A DNA stretch of 32,658 nt from NCBI GenBank assembly GCA_015061245.1, contig SUWY01000025.1, positions 1-32,658 of the forward strand, in the 5' to 3' direction. Source of the DNA: Bacteroidales bacterium. GTDB taxonomy: Bacteria > Bacteroidota > Bacteroidia > Bacteroidales > Marinifilaceae. The first letter of the stretch is position 1; each line of letters opens with the position of its first letter. Under the pieces are notes generated by a model. The model saw nothing but the letters and a program-made list of their open reading frames with translations. It was not told the DNA's origin and made no database searches. The position numbers were made by a program, and so were the translations under genes. This document shows, piece after piece, positions 1 through 9,811 of the stretch.

Positions 1-33
1 AATGCTGAATAGTCGTGTTTCTTAAGCATAAAA

Positions 34-68
34 TAAACCCCAAAGTTTTTTGTCCAAACTTTGGGGTT
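34..68 (-). terminator. Intrinsic terminator of pckA
   Basis: A perfect 13-bp inverted repeat (36-48 with 56-68, 7-nt loop) lies about 50 nt past the pckA stop. Read on the minus strand it is followed by a T-rich stretch (TTTATTTTA), which fits a rho-independent terminator for pckA. Confidence 0.8.
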
Positions 69-117
69 CACTTCATAATTTACTGTACCCCCAAGTTTAT
101 TACTAATATAAAATATA

Positions 118-1719
118 TTACAACTGTGGACCAGCAGCAACCAATGCCTTACCAGTCTCGTTTCCTGTGAACTTGTTAAAGTTCTTAATGAAACGCTCAG
201 CCAAATCCTTAGCCTTTGTCTCCCACTCAGAAGCATCAGCATATGTATCACGAGGATCAAGGATATTTGGATCAACACCAGGAAGAGCTGTTGGAACCTT
301 GAAGTCGAACATTGGGATCTGCTTTGTTGGAGCAGTATCAATTGAACCATCAAGGATAGCATCGATAATACCACGTGTATCCTTAATAGAGATACGCTTA
401 CCTGTTCCGTTCCATCCTGTATTTACCAAGTATGCAGTAGCACCGTTAGCGTTCATCTTCTTAACCAACTCCTCTCCGTACTTTGTTGGGTGCAATGACA
501 AGAATGCAGCACCGAAACAAGCAGAGAATGTAGGTGTAGGCTCTGTAATACCACGCTCTGTTCCAGCCAACTTAGCTGTAAATCCGCTCAAGAAGTAGTA
601 CTGAGTCTGCTCTGGAGTCAAGATAGATACTGGAGGAAGAACTCCGAATGCATCAGCTGACAAGAAGATAACCTTCTTAGCTGCAGGAGCCTTAGAACCT
701 GGCTGAATATTGTTGATATGGTTGATTGGATAAGATACACGAGTATTCTCGGTAACGCTCTTATCTGCGAAATCAATCTTACCATCCTCAGCAACTGTTA
801 CGTTCTCCAACAATGCATTACGCTTAATAGCGTTATAGATGTCTGGCTCACTCTCCTTATCCAAGTTGATAACCTTAGCGTAACATCCACCCTCGAAGTT
901 GAATACGCCCTCGTCATCCCATCCGTGCTCGTCATCACCAATCAACTGACGCTTTGGATCTGTTGACAATGTTGTCTTACCTGTTCCTGACAATCCGAAG
1001 AAGATAGCTGTCTCACCCTTCTCGTTTGTATTAGCTGAACAGTGCATAGAAGCCATACCGTTCAATGGCAAGTAGTAGTTCATGATAGAGAACATACCCT
1101 TCTTCATCTCACCGCCATACCATGTATTAATGATAACCTGCTCCTTAGATGTCAAGTTGAATACAACTGCTGTCTCAGAGTTCAAACCAAGCTCCTTGTA
1201 GTTCTCAACTTTAGCCTTTGATGCGTTGTAAACAACGAAATCAGGCTCTCCATAGTTCTCCAACTCCTCAGCTGTAGGACGGATAAACATGTTTGTTACA
1301 AAGTGAGCCTGCCAAGCAACCTCAACAATGAAACGAACTTTCAAACGGCTGTTAGCGTTAGCACCACAGAATGTATCTACTACATACAACTTTTTGTTGC
1401 AAAGCTCTTTGATAGCCAAATCTTTCAAAACAGCCCATGTCTGCTCTGTAACAGGCTTGTTATCATTCTTATACTCATCAGATGTCCACCAGATAGTATC
1501 CTTGCTAACCTCGTCCATTACAAAGAATTTGTCCTTAGGAGAACGACCTGTGTAGATACCTGTCATTACGTTAACAGCACCCAACTCTGTCTCCTGACCC
1601 TTCTCATAACCCTCAAGATCTGCCTTTGTCTCCTCCTGGAAAAGCACCTCATAAGATGGGTTGTGTAGAACCTCAGTAGTTCCGGTAATACCGTACTTGC
1701 TTAAATCTAAATTTGCCAT
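118..1719 (-). CDS. pckA: Phosphoenolpyruvate carboxykinase (ATP)
   Basis: The 533-residue product interconverts oxaloacetate plus ATP with PEP, ADP and CO2 in the cytosol. In Bacteroidota fermenting to succinate or propionate, this family is usually thought to work in the carboxylating direction. The ATP-binding P-loop (GLSGTGKTT) lies near residue 245, and the length is normal for the ATP-dependent family. Codon use is strongly biased and repetitive, as expected of a highly expressed gene. The ATG at 1719 is preceded by a 120-nt leader with a Bacteroidota -7 element at 1771-1778. The gene is monocistronic, with its own terminator at 34-68. Confidence 0.97.
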   Translation of the reverse strand: MANLDLSKYGITGTTEVLHNPSYEVLFQEETKADLEGYEKGQETELGAVNVMTGIYTGRSPKDKFFVMDEVSKDTIWWTSDEYKNDNKPVTEQTWAVLKDLAIKELCNKKLYVVDTFCGANANSRLKVRFIVEVAWQAHFVTNMFIRPTAEELENYGEPDFVVYNASKAKVENYKELGLNSETAVVFNLTSKEQVIINTWYGGEMKKGMFSIMNYYLPLNGMASMHCSANTNEKGETAIFFGLSGTGKTTLSTDPKRQLIGDDEHGWDDEGVFNFEGGCYAKVINLDKESEPDIYNAIKRNALLENVTVAEDGKIDFADKSVTENTRVSYPINHINNIQPGSKAPAAKKVIFLSADAFGVLPPVSILTPEQTQYYFLSGFTAKLAGTERGITEPTPTFSACFGAAFLSLHPTKYGEELVKKMNANGATAYLVNTGWNGTGKRISIKDTRGIIDAILDGSIDTAPTKQIPMFDFKVPTALPGVDPNILDPRDTYADASEWETKAKDLAERFIKNFNKFTGNETGKALVAAGPQL

Positions 1720-1770
1720 AGTTTCTGTTTTTATTTAAGTTGTTTTTAAAAACTCAATTTTTACCGACTA

Positions 1771-1778
1771 CAAAGATA
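1771..1778 (-). promoter_or_regulatory. Probable -7 element of pckA promoter (TATCTTTG)
   Basis: TATCTTTG on the minus strand matches the Bacteroidota -7 consensus TAnnTTTG and would give a leader of about 45 nt before pckA. No TTTG is seen at the usual -33 distance, so the call rests on one element. Confidence 0.4.
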
Positions 1779-1842
1779 ATATTTTTTTCGAAATAAAAAT
1801 ACCTTACTTTAACATTCTGAAAAAATTAACTTTAATTAAATA

Positions 1843-2436
1843 TTACTCTGCATATTTAAAACGATAGCGCTCTGCCATTGCCTCTAAAATTGCATTGTCA
1901 TATCTGCGTAAAATATATTTTTTAACAATGGGCGAGGGCGCACACATACCCCTCTCCGCCATCATCTCTCTACGTGCAGCTGCCGATATTAGCGCCGCAA
2001 CCACCTTCTCATTTGAAGAGTCAAAGGCGACACTAAACAACTCATCTACACAGCTCTGATTTGACAACCATTGAGAGCCTGCATATTCGCACACTTCAAT
2101 GGAGCAAGCTAAAGGCAACAGAGTCAATATATCATTGACACTCATATCATTGGCAAAGAGGAGAGTTGCAACTATCTGCTCCTCTCTACGGCAATCATCC
2201 CACAGCAATCCGGCAACTGCACTACTCTTTTCATACTTGGAAGCAACCTGTTTCAAAGCCATCAAGGGAGCCCCTATCTGCCCGGAGACACTCACTCCTA
2301 GATTTGCAATACTATCTAATGTACCTCCGCTCTGCTGGCGGTATATTCTACATTTTATCTGCAAATAGAGAGCCTTATCTACAGGATTAACTCCTACAGG
2401 AAAATCTTTTGCTCTATGTGGCAATATCTCGTGCAT
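1843..2436 (-). CDS. AlkD-like DNA alkylation repair family protein (putative)
   Basis: The 197-residue protein has a mostly helical, HEAT-like composition. It resembles the short DNA alkylation repair (AlkD/ALK) family in the stretch LGVSVSGQIGAPLMALKQVA, then LLWDDCRREEQIVATLL (residues about 78-94), the LW...RE.xI.A pattern typical of that family. Members act as alkyl-purine DNA glycosylases, but many Bacteroidota relatives are untested and the catalytic residues cannot be assigned here. Its ATG follows the rlmD stop codon directly on the genome (rlmD lies upstream in transcription), so the two are probably co-transcribed. It could be a non-enzymatic HEAT-repeat relative. Confidence 0.65.
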   Translation of the reverse strand: MHEILPHRAKDFPVGVNPVDKALYLQIKCRIYRQQSGGTLDSIANLGVSVSGQIGAPLMALKQVASKYEKSSAVAGLLWDDCRREEQIVATLLFANDMSVNDILTLLPLACSIEVCEYAGSQWLSNQSCVDELFSVAFDSSNEKVVAALISAAARREMMAERGMCAPSPIVKKYILRRYDNAILEAMAERYRFKYAE

Positions 2437-3840
2437 CTATCTCTTCTCTAACAAAACAATATTCTCAACGTGGTGAGTATGCGGGAACATATCTACCGAC
2501 TGAACGGCAACCACCCTATACATTGAATCCATCAAGTGCAAATCACGAGCCTGGGTAGCAGAGTTACAACTTACATATACAACTCTCTTCGGCGCAGCTC
2601 TAAGGATTGTATTAACCACATCCTCGTGCATTCCTGCTCTTGGCGGATCGGTAATAATCACATCGGGCGCTCCATGCTTAGCAATAAAGCTATCACTAAG
2701 CACATCTTTCATATCGCCGGCATAAAAAATTGTATTATCTATTCCATTGATTGCCGAATTTACCTTTGCATCCTCGATTGCCTCTGGCACATACTCGATT
2801 CCCACCACCTTTTTGGCCTTGCGCGCCACAAAATTCGCAATGGTTCCCGTTCCTGTATACAGGTCATACACAACCTCATCACCGGTCAAACCTGCAAATT
2901 CACGAGTCTTGAAATAGAGATTATAAGCCTGCTCGGAATTGGTTTGATAGAATGACTTCGGACCAATTTTAAATTTCAACCCCTCCATCTCCTCGAAGAT
3001 ATGGTCAACACCATACCAACACTTAATATCCAAATCGCCGATTGTATCGTTAAATTTATCATTCTGAACATACATGAGCGAGGTTATTTGAGGGAAGTTA
3101 GCTACAACCGCATCCAAAAGCGCCGGCATTAACTCGGAAGCCTCGCCCGTATATGAGATAATCACCATTATCTGACCTGTCGATGCAGTTCTCACTATCA
3201 AGTTTCTCAACATTCCGCTATGCTCGCGAACATTATAGAAACTCATTTCATGGGCAAGAGCATACTCACGAATGAAATTTCGCAACTCATTCGATGGCGC
3301 ACCCTGCAAACGACACTCATTGATATCAAGAACCTTATCGAACATTCCGGGGATATGGAACCCCAATGCCGGGGTGCGAACAATCTCTTCGCCACTCTTC
3401 AGCTCCTCGTTGGTCAAATAGCGTTTATCGCAAAAAGTAAACTCCAATTTATTGCGATACTCTATTGTCTTGGGCGAACCTATGATAGGATTAACCTGAG
3501 GAAGCTCAACCTTACCTATACGGGTCAAATTATCAACAACCTCCTGCTGTTTGAATGCCAACTGCTGTTCGTATGGAAGATTTTGCCACTTACAACCTCC
3601 ACACACTCCAAAATGGGCACAAAAAGGTTCGCAACGCAATTCAGAGAGGTGTCGATACTCGGTAACAAATCCCTCCATAAAGCTTTTACGCTTACGGGTA
3701 ACCTGAACATCTACAATATCTCCGGGTATTGTATTAGGCACAAAAAGCACCTTCTCATCAATATATGCGATAGACTTACCCTCTGCCGCAATCTTCTCTA
3801 TCTTTACCTCCTGCAATAGAGGTTTCTTTCCTCTTGCCAT
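2437..3840 (-). CDS. rlmD: 23S rRNA (uracil-5-)-methyltransferase, RlmD/RumA type
   Basis: The 467-residue protein is an SAM-dependent methyltransferase expected to make m5U in 23S rRNA (U1939 in E. coli). An N-terminal TRAM domain spans about residues 5-60. The iron-sulfur cluster cysteines are visible in CAHFGVCGGC (C74, C80, C83), with a further Cys in DINECRLQ. The SAM-binding core contains YDLYTGTGTI, the DPPRAGMH motif follows, and the catalytic nucleophile is probably C425 in VSCNSATQ. The downstream AlkD-like gene starts immediately after the stop codon. The related TrmFO/RlmCD or TrmA substrates cannot be excluded from sequence alone. Confidence 0.9.
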   Translation of the reverse strand: MARGKKPLLQEVKIEKIAAEGKSIAYIDEKVLFVPNTIPGDIVDVQVTRKRKSFMEGFVTEYRHLSELRCEPFCAHFGVCGGCKWQNLPYEQQLAFKQQEVVDNLTRIGKVELPQVNPIIGSPKTIEYRNKLEFTFCDKRYLTNEELKSGEEIVRTPALGFHIPGMFDKVLDINECRLQGAPSNELRNFIREYALAHEMSFYNVREHSGMLRNLIVRTASTGQIMVIISYTGEASELMPALLDAVVANFPQITSLMYVQNDKFNDTIGDLDIKCWYGVDHIFEEMEGLKFKIGPKSFYQTNSEQAYNLYFKTREFAGLTGDEVVYDLYTGTGTIANFVARKAKKVVGIEYVPEAIEDAKVNSAINGIDNTIFYAGDMKDVLSDSFIAKHGAPDVIITDPPRAGMHEDVVNTILRAAPKRVVYVSCNSATQARDLHLMDSMYRVVAVQSVDMFPHTHHVENIVLLEKR

Positions 3841-3863
3841 TATCTAAAATTTTATAACTATTC

Positions 3864-3914
3864 ACTCACCTTTCACCTTTCACCTCTTACCTTTCACCTC
3901 TTACCTTTCACCTC
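3864..3914 (-). repeat. Heptad-based tandem array 3' of the CPBP protease gene
   Basis: Imperfect tandem copies of a 7-nt unit (AGGTGAA and AGGTAAG on the minus strand) fill most of the 81-bp gap between the CPBP gene and rlmD. The array begins about 8 nt after the CPBP stop codon on its sense strand. Two other heptad arrays in this window (15070-15103 and 18209-18236) occupy the same kind of position. Confidence 0.75.
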
Positions 3915-3921
3915 CCCAAAC

Positions 3922-4536
3922 TCAAATCGGAAACCATATAAACACAGCAACATCCCAAATTGCGTGCGATATTATAATTGCTGCAAATCTCTCAGGGAAA
4001 AATCTATACAACAACCCCCATGCTGCTCCGGCAACCATTGCCGCCATTGTCAACATAAAGTTACATGAAGAGGCATGCACAACTCCATATATCAGAGTCG
4101 TTATAACAAAACCCCAATTTGCTCCCCAACGTAGCGATAAATTTTTCTGAACGTAACCTCGCCAATATATCTCCTCGGCAGGTCCTATCAGAAAGAGCAT
4201 CAAAAAGGTAAGCAACCATTGAGATTCTCCCTCTTTCATCCCATATATATTGTCAACCTGAGGACGGGCAAAATCGAAAAGGAGTGAAGCACATTTATCT
4301 CCAATCCAGAAAACACCCCAGAGGGCCACAGCTATCACAATCCCCAGAACAATATTCAAGACAGAGAAATTGAGACCTCGCCACCATCCCCTATTTAAAA
4401 GAGATGAAGTTCCGGAAAGGATCAATGCAGAACCTGTCATCATCCACCAGAAATTGACATATCCCGACGTAATTGGCGAGAACATTATTCCCCACAATAC
4501 AAATGCCAACGCAACTGTCAACCACAAACTTCTCAT
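3922..4536 (-). CDS. CPBP family intramembrane glutamic endopeptidase
   Basis: A 204-residue polytopic membrane protein with about five to six hydrophobic segments. All three CPBP/Abi motifs are present: EEIYWR (E121, E122, R126), a His in the next helix (YGVVH, H154), and SHAIWD near the C-terminus (H191). Related proteins include the Rce1 CAAX protease and bacteriocin self-immunity proteins, but most bacterial members have no known substrate. The ATG overlaps the menA stop by 4 bp (ATGA), so it is translationally coupled to menA at the end of the thioesterase-menA unit. No bacteriocin gene is nearby, so an immunity role is not supported. Confidence 0.88.
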   Translation of the reverse strand: MRSLWLTVALAFVLWGIMFSPITSGYVNFWWMMTGSALILSGTSSLLNRGWWRGLNFSVLNIVLGIVIAVALWGVFWIGDKCASLLFDFARPQVDNIYGMKEGESQWLLTFLMLFLIGPAEEIYWRGYVQKNLSLRWGANWGFVITTLIYGVVHASSCNFMLTMAAMVAGAAWGLLYRFFPERFAAIIISHAIWDVAVFIWFPI

Positions 4537-5438
4537 GATACCAAAGCCGCTATCACCAATGATACAACAAACGACACTATCAACAATAGACTGAACATCA
4601 ATTGCAATTTGGCACTTGCCTCATCGAGAATTGCAAATGCCTCAGAATTTCCCTTTAACCGTGAATTTGCCCTATTGATATTATCGTATGCCGGTTTTAT
4701 TGCAACAAGGACCAACAAACTCCACCATGGCAAATAGCCACAAACGACACAACCTATAACCCACAAATAAGGAATTATCAGCTCCATACAGTACAGATAC
4801 ACCGATCTCTTGATACCTATCTTCATTGCAAATGTTGATATTCCCGCTCTTTTATCGGTCTCTATATCGCGAGCATTATTTGCATGAAGAATTGAATCGG
4901 TTATAAGGCCCAACGGTACAGCCAACAACAGTACACTATAATCAATATTTCCTGTGGCAACATAACATGTACCCAAGGTTGGCAACACAGCGTATGTCAG
5001 GATAATATCAATATCACCAAGTGCCGAGTATTTCAATTTCGGATATAGCATTGTCAACAATGCTCCTGCTATACCGAACCATATAAGTTGCCAACTTGAA
5101 AGCACCATTAACACTGCTCCCAAAATCAGAGCAACAACAAGCAGTCCAATTGACAACTTATATATCTCTTTAGGGGTAAACATGTTGTCTGTCAATGTCT
5201 TTGCTCCGTAGGTGTCATGAGCATCAACTCCCCTTTTATAGTCAAAGTAGTCACTCCATGTGTTACCTGCAGCATGAAACAGAACTATGTTTACAATTGC
5301 CAATACTCCGCACAACCTATCTATTTGCGCCCCTCTCCATGCCAAATATCCCAAAGTTACTGCAACCGGCATGACCGATGCAGGGAATGACCAAGGTCTG
5401 ACCGCAATCATCCACTCTTTTACTGTATGCTTACTCAT
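4533..5438 (-). CDS. menA: 1,4-dihydroxy-2-naphthoate polyprenyltransferase
   Basis: The 301-residue membrane UbiA-family prenyltransferase attaches a polyprenyl chain to DHNA to make demethylmenaquinone. The two Asp-rich motifs are present: NTWSDYFDYKRGVD near the first third, and NNARDIETDKRAG in the second half. Eight to nine hydrophobic segments follow the usual pattern. The reading frame stays open to 5690, but the start chosen is the ATG at 5438 (MSKHTVKEW), because homology begins there and it overlaps the upstream thioesterase stop by 8 bp (ATGAGTAA). Downstream, the CPBP gene overlaps by 4 bp. The remaining men genes are not in the window. Confidence 0.93.
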   Translation of the reverse strand: MSKHTVKEWMIAVRPWSFPASVMPVAVTLGYLAWRGAQIDRLCGVLAIVNIVLFHAAGNTWSDYFDYKRGVDAHDTYGAKTLTDNMFTPKEIYKLSIGLLVVALILGAVLMVLSSWQLIWFGIAGALLTMLYPKLKYSALGDIDIILTYAVLPTLGTCYVATGNIDYSVLLLAVPLGLITDSILHANNARDIETDKRAGISTFAMKIGIKRSVYLYCMELIIPYLWVIGCVVCGYLPWWSLLVLVAIKPAYDNINRANSRLKGNSEAFAILDEASAKLQLMFSLLLIVSFVVSLVIAALVS

Positions 5439-6204
5439 TTTCTTTCCAAATTGTCTTAGCCGTACAATGAACTCTACCATCATCCTCAGAGACCAACTTA
5501 TGAAGAATAACAAACGAGCCGTCACCTCTTCTCTCCGGTAATCTTTCAAATGTTGACATGACATGAGTATCAGGTAACACCTCATGCTCATATACCACCT
5601 CAATCTCTTTAAGAACATGTTTCGCCAAGAAATCAAACGAAAGGGCATCGGTAATCCAACGCACGTATGACGATTGGGTAACATGACCATTAAAATCTAT
5701 GTTACTATATGTAGCATAAAAGGCTTTACACTCCGAAAGATTATCAGGCACACTCTTCTCATTCAATATTGATGGAAGATCACGATGCTTTACCACTTGG
5801 GCTGTAGACTCTGTTCCCTCAACCACCTTCTCATTTAAACGAACCGGCCTGCGACGCTCAACATCGACAATCATCCAACGAGAATCTCCGTATGCAATTT
5901 CATTTCCATTGGAATCTAATACCTGATAGTCACGTACTGCAAAAAGACGCTCTGTCGCTGCCGACCAAGTATTAAATTTAACAATATCACCCTTATCCGG
6001 AAATTGATTGATAATAACGTGAAGACGCAACAACATCCAGGTTTGGCCTATCTCATTTAAATCTTTGACACTGATACCACCAAGCACTGAGTGTTTTCCT
6101 GCCATATTTGACAAAATATCACTTAACCACTTGATCTGCAACTTCCCCTGAAAGTCCGCATAGAACTCTTCAATTTTGATATCTTCTGTATAAATTGCTT
6201 GCAT
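5431..6204 (-). CDS. Acyl-ACP thioesterase-like protein (FatA/FatB family); possible DHNA-CoA thioesterase
   Basis: The 257-residue protein is of double-hotdog size. The second half carries the family's active-site block NIDFNGHVTQSSYVRW, which corresponds to DxNGHVNNxxY; here the Asn after HV is replaced by Thr. An N-terminal half with WxxxTERLFAVRDYQ-like features is also typical. Family members hydrolyse acyl-ACP. Its position as the first gene of an overlapping unit with menA suggests the alternative that it hydrolyses DHNA-CoA to supply MenA; that is inference from context. A -7-like element lies 20 nt upstream, at 6226-6233. Confidence 0.85.
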   Translation of the reverse strand: MQAIYTEDIKIEEFYADFQGKLQIKWLSDILSNMAGKHSVLGGISVKDLNEIGQTWMLLRLHVIINQFPDKGDIVKFNTWSAATERLFAVRDYQVLDSNGNEIAYGDSRWMIVDVERRRPVRLNEKVVEGTESTAQVVKHRDLPSILNEKSVPDNLSECKAFYATYSNIDFNGHVTQSSYVRWITDALSFDFLAKHVLKEIEVVYEHEVLPDTHVMSTFERLPERRGDGSFVILHKLVSEDDGRVHCTAKTIWKENE

Positions 6205-6225
6205 AGATCACATTTTTACTCTTTG

Positions 6226-6233
6226 CAAAATTA
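6226..6233 (-). promoter_or_regulatory. Possible -7 element (TAATTTTG) of thioesterase-menA-CPBP unit
   Basis: TAATTTTG on the minus strand matches TAnnTTTG and lies just upstream of the first gene. No TTTG is found at 19-21 nt, so the support is weak. Confidence 0.3.
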
Positions 6234-6304
6234 ACAAAAAAGTGGCTCTATACTTGTAAATTCGGTCTAAAATGACAAACTTGCGACAAATAAAACAATA
6301 AATC

Positions 6305-6982
6305 ATGAAACGAGTTGTTATTCTAACAGGAGCTGGCATCAGCGCCGAGAGCGGAATCAAAACCTTCCGCGATAGCGATGGACTATGGGAAAACTACAGT
6401 ATAGAGGAGGTATGCACAGCCGAGGCCTTAACAAAGAACCCTAAATTGGTTTTTGAATTCTACAATCAACGAAGAAGAGATTTATTAAAGGCAGAGCCTA
6501 ATGGGGCACATAAAGGGCTGGTGGAGTTGGAGAAAAAATATGATGTTCAGATTATCACTCAGAATGTGGATAACCTGCACGAAAGGGCCGGAAGCAGCAA
6601 CATTCTGCATCTGCATGGAGAATTAATGAAGTGCAGAAGTATGGTACATTCAGATCACATTTATGATTTAAAAAGCACTGAGTTGGAGTATGGCGAAAAG
6701 GGACCGGATGGCACTCTTTTGCGTCCGCATATTGTATTCTTCAATGAAGCAGTTCCTATGATTGAACCTGCAATCGAGTTGGTTAAAAGTGCAGATATTT
6801 TAGTTATCATAGGCACATCTATGGTAGTCTATCCCGCTGCCGGATTACTTATGTATGCAAAACGGGATATTCCTATTTATGTAATTGACCCAAAGATTCC
6901 TGCTCTAAGTAAGGGATACAACATTACTGCTATAGAAAAGGGAGCAACAGAAGGGGTAAAAGAGTTGCTAACAATGCTATAA
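6305..6982 (+). CDS. cobB: NAD-dependent protein deacylase, Sir2 family
   Basis: A 225-residue class III-like sirtuin that removes acyl groups from lysines using NAD. It has the GAGISAESGI motif (residues 9-18), Y53 and R56 (the Y-x-x-R pair that marks desuccinylase/demalonylase sirtuins), TQNVDNLH (85-92) and the catalytic His in HLHG (H104). The zinc site is missing: the region after H104 has only one Cys (C110), and no CxxC pair is present. The gene is single, flanked by a divergent operon and a bidirectional terminator. Only a weak -7-like sequence (TATACTTG near 6250) is visible upstream. Confidence 0.92.
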   Translation: MKRVVILTGAGISAESGIKTFRDSDGLWENYSIEEVCTAEALTKNPKLVFEFYNQRRRDLLKAEPNGAHKGLVELEKKYDVQIITQNVDNLHERAGSSNILHLHGELMKCRSMVHSDHIYDLKSTELEYGEKGPDGTLLRPHIVFFNEAVPMIEPAIELVKSADILVIIGTSMVVYPAAGLLMYAKRDIPIYVIDPKIPALSKGYNITAIEKGATEGVKELLTML

Positions 6983-7006
6983 AGTATTCTACTTCATTAT
7001 ACAAAC

Positions 7007-7035
7007 AAGAGGTGCCACACAGCGTAGCACCTCTT
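7007..7035. terminator. Bidirectional terminator between cobB and infB
   Basis: A 9-bp inverted repeat (AAGAGGTGC at 7007-7015 with GCACCTCTT at 7027-7035) lies between convergent genes. Both flanks are T/A-rich, so it probably serves both directions. Confidence 0.7.
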
Positions 7036-7059
7036 ATCTTTATCTGTCAGTCTCTATTT

Positions 7060-9798
7060 TTAAGAAAGTGTTTTCTTAACCTCTATCTCCTGGAATGCCT
7101 CGATAAAGTCTCCAACCTTTATGTCGTTATAGTTTGCGATACTCAAACCACACTCAAAGCCCTTAGAGACCTCCTTAACATCATCCTTAACACGCTTCAA
7201 TGAGCCAAGCTCTCCGGTATAGATTACAATTCCATCACGAACCAATCTTACCTTACAGCCACGAACAATCTTTCCGTCACGAACAACGCAACCCGCAATT
7301 GTTCCAACTTTAGAGATATTGAAGGTGTTCATAACCTCGACAGTTGCAATATCCTCTTCCTTGATATCCGGTGACAACATTCCCTCCATAGCCGAAGTCA
7401 ACTCCTCGATTGCCTGATAGATAACCGAGTACAAACGGATATCAATCTGCTCCTTCTCAGCAAGCTTCTTCGCATTCATTGATGGACGAACCTGGAATCC
7501 AACGATAATTGCATTCGATGCGGCAGCCAACATAACATCGCCCTCTGAGATTTGACCTACAGCCTTATGGATAACATTAACCTGAATCTCGTCGGTTGAA
7601 AGCTTAATCAATGAGTCTGACAACGCCTCAATAGAACCGTCAACATCTCCCTTAACAATTACATTCAACTCCTGGAAGTTACCAACAGCAATTCTACGTC
7701 CAATCTCCTCAAGGGTAATATGTTTCTGTGTACGCAATCCCTGCTCACGCTGCAACTGCTCACGCTTGTTTGCAATATCGCGAGCATCGCGCTCATTTGC
7801 CATTACATTGAACTTATCTCCTGCCTGAGGAGCTCCGTTCAATCCAAGAATCAATGCCGGCTCTGATGGACCTGCTTGCTCCATCTTCTGACCTCGCTCA
7901 TTGAACATAGCCTTAACGTGACCATAGTACTGACCGGCCAAAATAACATCGCCCACTTTCAAAGTTCCAGACTGAACCAAGACGGTTGCAACATATCCAC
8001 GACCCTTATCGAGCGATGACTCAATAATTGAACCTACCGCATTCTTATTTGGATTAGCCTTTAACTCAAGCATCTCAGCCTCAAGAAGTACCTTCTCAAG
8101 CAACTCATCGACATTCAATCCCGACTTAGCTGCAATCTCCTGACACTGATACTTTCCACCCCAATCCTCTACAAGGTAGTTCATCTTAGCAAGGTGCTCA
8201 CGAATCTTCTCCGGATTTGCTCCCGGCTTATCAATCTTATTGATTGCAAATACAATTGGAACTCCCGCAGCAGATGCGTGGTTAATAGCCTCGACTGTCT
8301 GTGGCATGACGCTATCATCGGCAGCTACAATGATAATTGCAATATCGGTAACCTGAGCTCCACGAGCACGCATTGCAGTGAAGGCCTCGTGACCCGGAGT
8401 ATCAAGGAATGTTACTCTACGACCATCCTCAAGTGTAACGCCGTACGCACCAATGTGCTGGGTAATTCCTCCTGCCTCGCCCGCAATTACATTGGCTTTA
8501 CGGATATGGTCAAGAAGCGAGGTCTTACCGTGGTCAACGTGTCCCATAACTGTTACGATAGGTGGACGTGGAACCAAATTCTCCTCAGAATCCTCCTCCT
8601 CTTCAATAGCCTCCTGGATACTGGCACTCACAAACTCTACACTGTAACCGAACTCCTCGGCAACAACATTGATTGTATCTGCATCCAATCGCTGGTTGAT
8701 TGATACAAACAATCCCAACGACATACATGCAGAGATAATCTCGTTTACACCGATATTCATCATTGTTGCCAACTCAGAAACAGTAACAAACTCGGTAAGT
8801 TTCAATGTCTTATCCTCTACAGCCTGGATCTCCATCTCCTCTTGGAGCTGCTGACGGAAAGCATCACGCTTATCTCTTCTGTGCTTAGATGCCTGTGATT
8901 TACCACGGCTACCCAACATTGAGAAGGTATCCTTAATCTGACGATCGATATCCTCGCCGGTAAACTCAATCTTCTCGTTCTTTTTCTTCTTCAACTTACC
9001 AAGCTTGCGCTTACCATCCTCGTTTCTGTTGAAGCTATTCTCCTTATTGCCTTTGTGCTTATCCTTGCCACCCTCTTTCGATGATACAACAGCGTCAACA
9101 TTAACCTTCTCGCCATGTACCACCTTCTTCTTTTTCTTCTCAGAAGATTTACCACTCTGCTCATTTGAATCGTGCACAGGTTTAGGAGCCGACGCTGCCT
9201 GACGAGCCTTCATCTGCTCACGACGAGCCTTCTCTTTCTCCTGCTTGCTCTTCTTTGGAGGACGGGTTCTTTGATTCAAAGCATCCAAATCAATTGTTCC
9301 AACAACCTTAACCTGACTCTTTGAGTTATCGGCAACAACATGACTATCCTCAACTTTTGGCTCAGGCTTCTGCTCCACTTTTGGTTCAACCTTAACCTCT
9401 GCTTTCTCAGACACAGGCTCCGATTTAACCTCAGCCTTAGGCTCCGGCTTTGGAGCCTCGTGCTTCTTTGCTGGCTTTGGATTCAAATCAATCTTACCTA
9501 AAACCTTTGGACCTCGCTCAATAACAGTGTCGCTTACAGGCTTAAACACCTCTTGTTCTGCCTCTTCAATTGCAACAACTTTCTTCTCTTTTCGGGAGTT
9601 TTTCAAATCAACCTTTTTTGATTCGCGTTTCACCTCACCATCGGACGAGAACTGTTTTGCCACCATAGCATACTGCTCGTCGGTCAATCTGGTATTGGGA
9701 TTAGAAGAGACCTCCTCTCCTTTATTTCGTAGGAACTCAATAAGAGTATTAATTCCCACGTTCAATTCCCTTGCTACTTTACTTAATCTATCTGCCAT
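7060..9798 (-). CDS. infB: Translation initiation factor IF-2
   Basis: The 912-residue GTPase places initiator tRNA on the ribosome. An IF2_N domain occupies residues about 1-55. A long charged Lys/Glu/Pro-rich linker follows to about residue 330, then a second IF2_N-like segment. The GTPase domain starts near residue 415, with GHVDHGKTS (G1), DTPGHEAF (G3) and NKID (G4), followed by the beta-barrel and C-terminal fMet-tRNA domains. It is the last gene of the rimP-nusA-infB operon and begins 11 nt after the nusA stop. Unusually for this phylum, it has a strong Shine-Dalgarno site (9802-9811). Confidence 0.98.
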   Translation of the reverse strand: MADRLSKVARELNVGINTLIEFLRNKGEEVSSNPNTRLTDEQYAMVAKQFSSDGEVKRESKKVDLKNSRKEKKVVAIEEAEQEVFKPVSDTVIERGPKVLGKIDLNPKPAKKHEAPKPEPKAEVKSEPVSEKAEVKVEPKVEQKPEPKVEDSHVVADNSKSQVKVVGTIDLDALNQRTRPPKKSKQEKEKARREQMKARQAASAPKPVHDSNEQSGKSSEKKKKKVVHGEKVNVDAVVSSKEGGKDKHKGNKENSFNRNEDGKRKLGKLKKKKNEKIEFTGEDIDRQIKDTFSMLGSRGKSQASKHRRDKRDAFRQQLQEEMEIQAVEDKTLKLTEFVTVSELATMMNIGVNEIISACMSLGLFVSINQRLDADTINVVAEEFGYSVEFVSASIQEAIEEEEDSEENLVPRPPIVTVMGHVDHGKTSLLDHIRKANVIAGEAGGITQHIGAYGVTLEDGRRVTFLDTPGHEAFTAMRARGAQVTDIAIIIVAADDSVMPQTVEAINHASAAGVPIVFAINKIDKPGANPEKIREHLAKMNYLVEDWGGKYQCQEIAAKSGLNVDELLEKVLLEAEMLELKANPNKNAVGSIIESSLDKGRGYVATVLVQSGTLKVGDVILAGQYYGHVKAMFNERGQKMEQAGPSEPALILGLNGAPQAGDKFNVMANERDARDIANKREQLQREQGLRTQKHITLEEIGRRIAVGNFQELNVIVKGDVDGSIEALSDSLIKLSTDEIQVNVIHKAVGQISEGDVMLAAASNAIIVGFQVRPSMNAKKLAEKEQIDIRLYSVIYQAIEELTSAMEGMLSPDIKEEDIATVEVMNTFNISKVGTIAGCVVRDGKIVRGCKVRLVRDGIVIYTGELGSLKRVKDDVKEVSKGFECGLSIANYNDIKVGDFIEAFQEIEVKKTLS

Positions 9799-9801
9799 TA
9801 T

Positions 9802-9811
9802 TCACCTCCTT
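9802..9811 (-). promoter_or_regulatory. Strong Shine-Dalgarno site of infB (AAGGAGGTGA)
   Basis: On the minus strand AAGGAGGTGA overlaps the nusA stop codon, and its GGAGG lies 6 nt before the infB ATG, the ideal spacing. None of the other starts inspected in this window has a comparable site, as expected for Bacteroidota, which rarely use Shine-Dalgarno pairing. Confidence 0.75.

Noticed and set aside
3864-3914. CRISPR array
   Set aside because: The units are 7 nt long with no spacers, and no cas genes are near.
3922-4536. Bacteriocin immunity role for the CPBP protein
   Set aside because: No bacteriocin precursor, double-glycine leader or exporter gene is found nearby; the gene is coupled to menA.
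5439-5690. An N-terminal extension of menA (open frame to 5690)
   Set aside because: It lies within the coding sequence of the thioesterase in another frame, shows no MenA-like sequence, and the ATG at 5438 gives the normal length.
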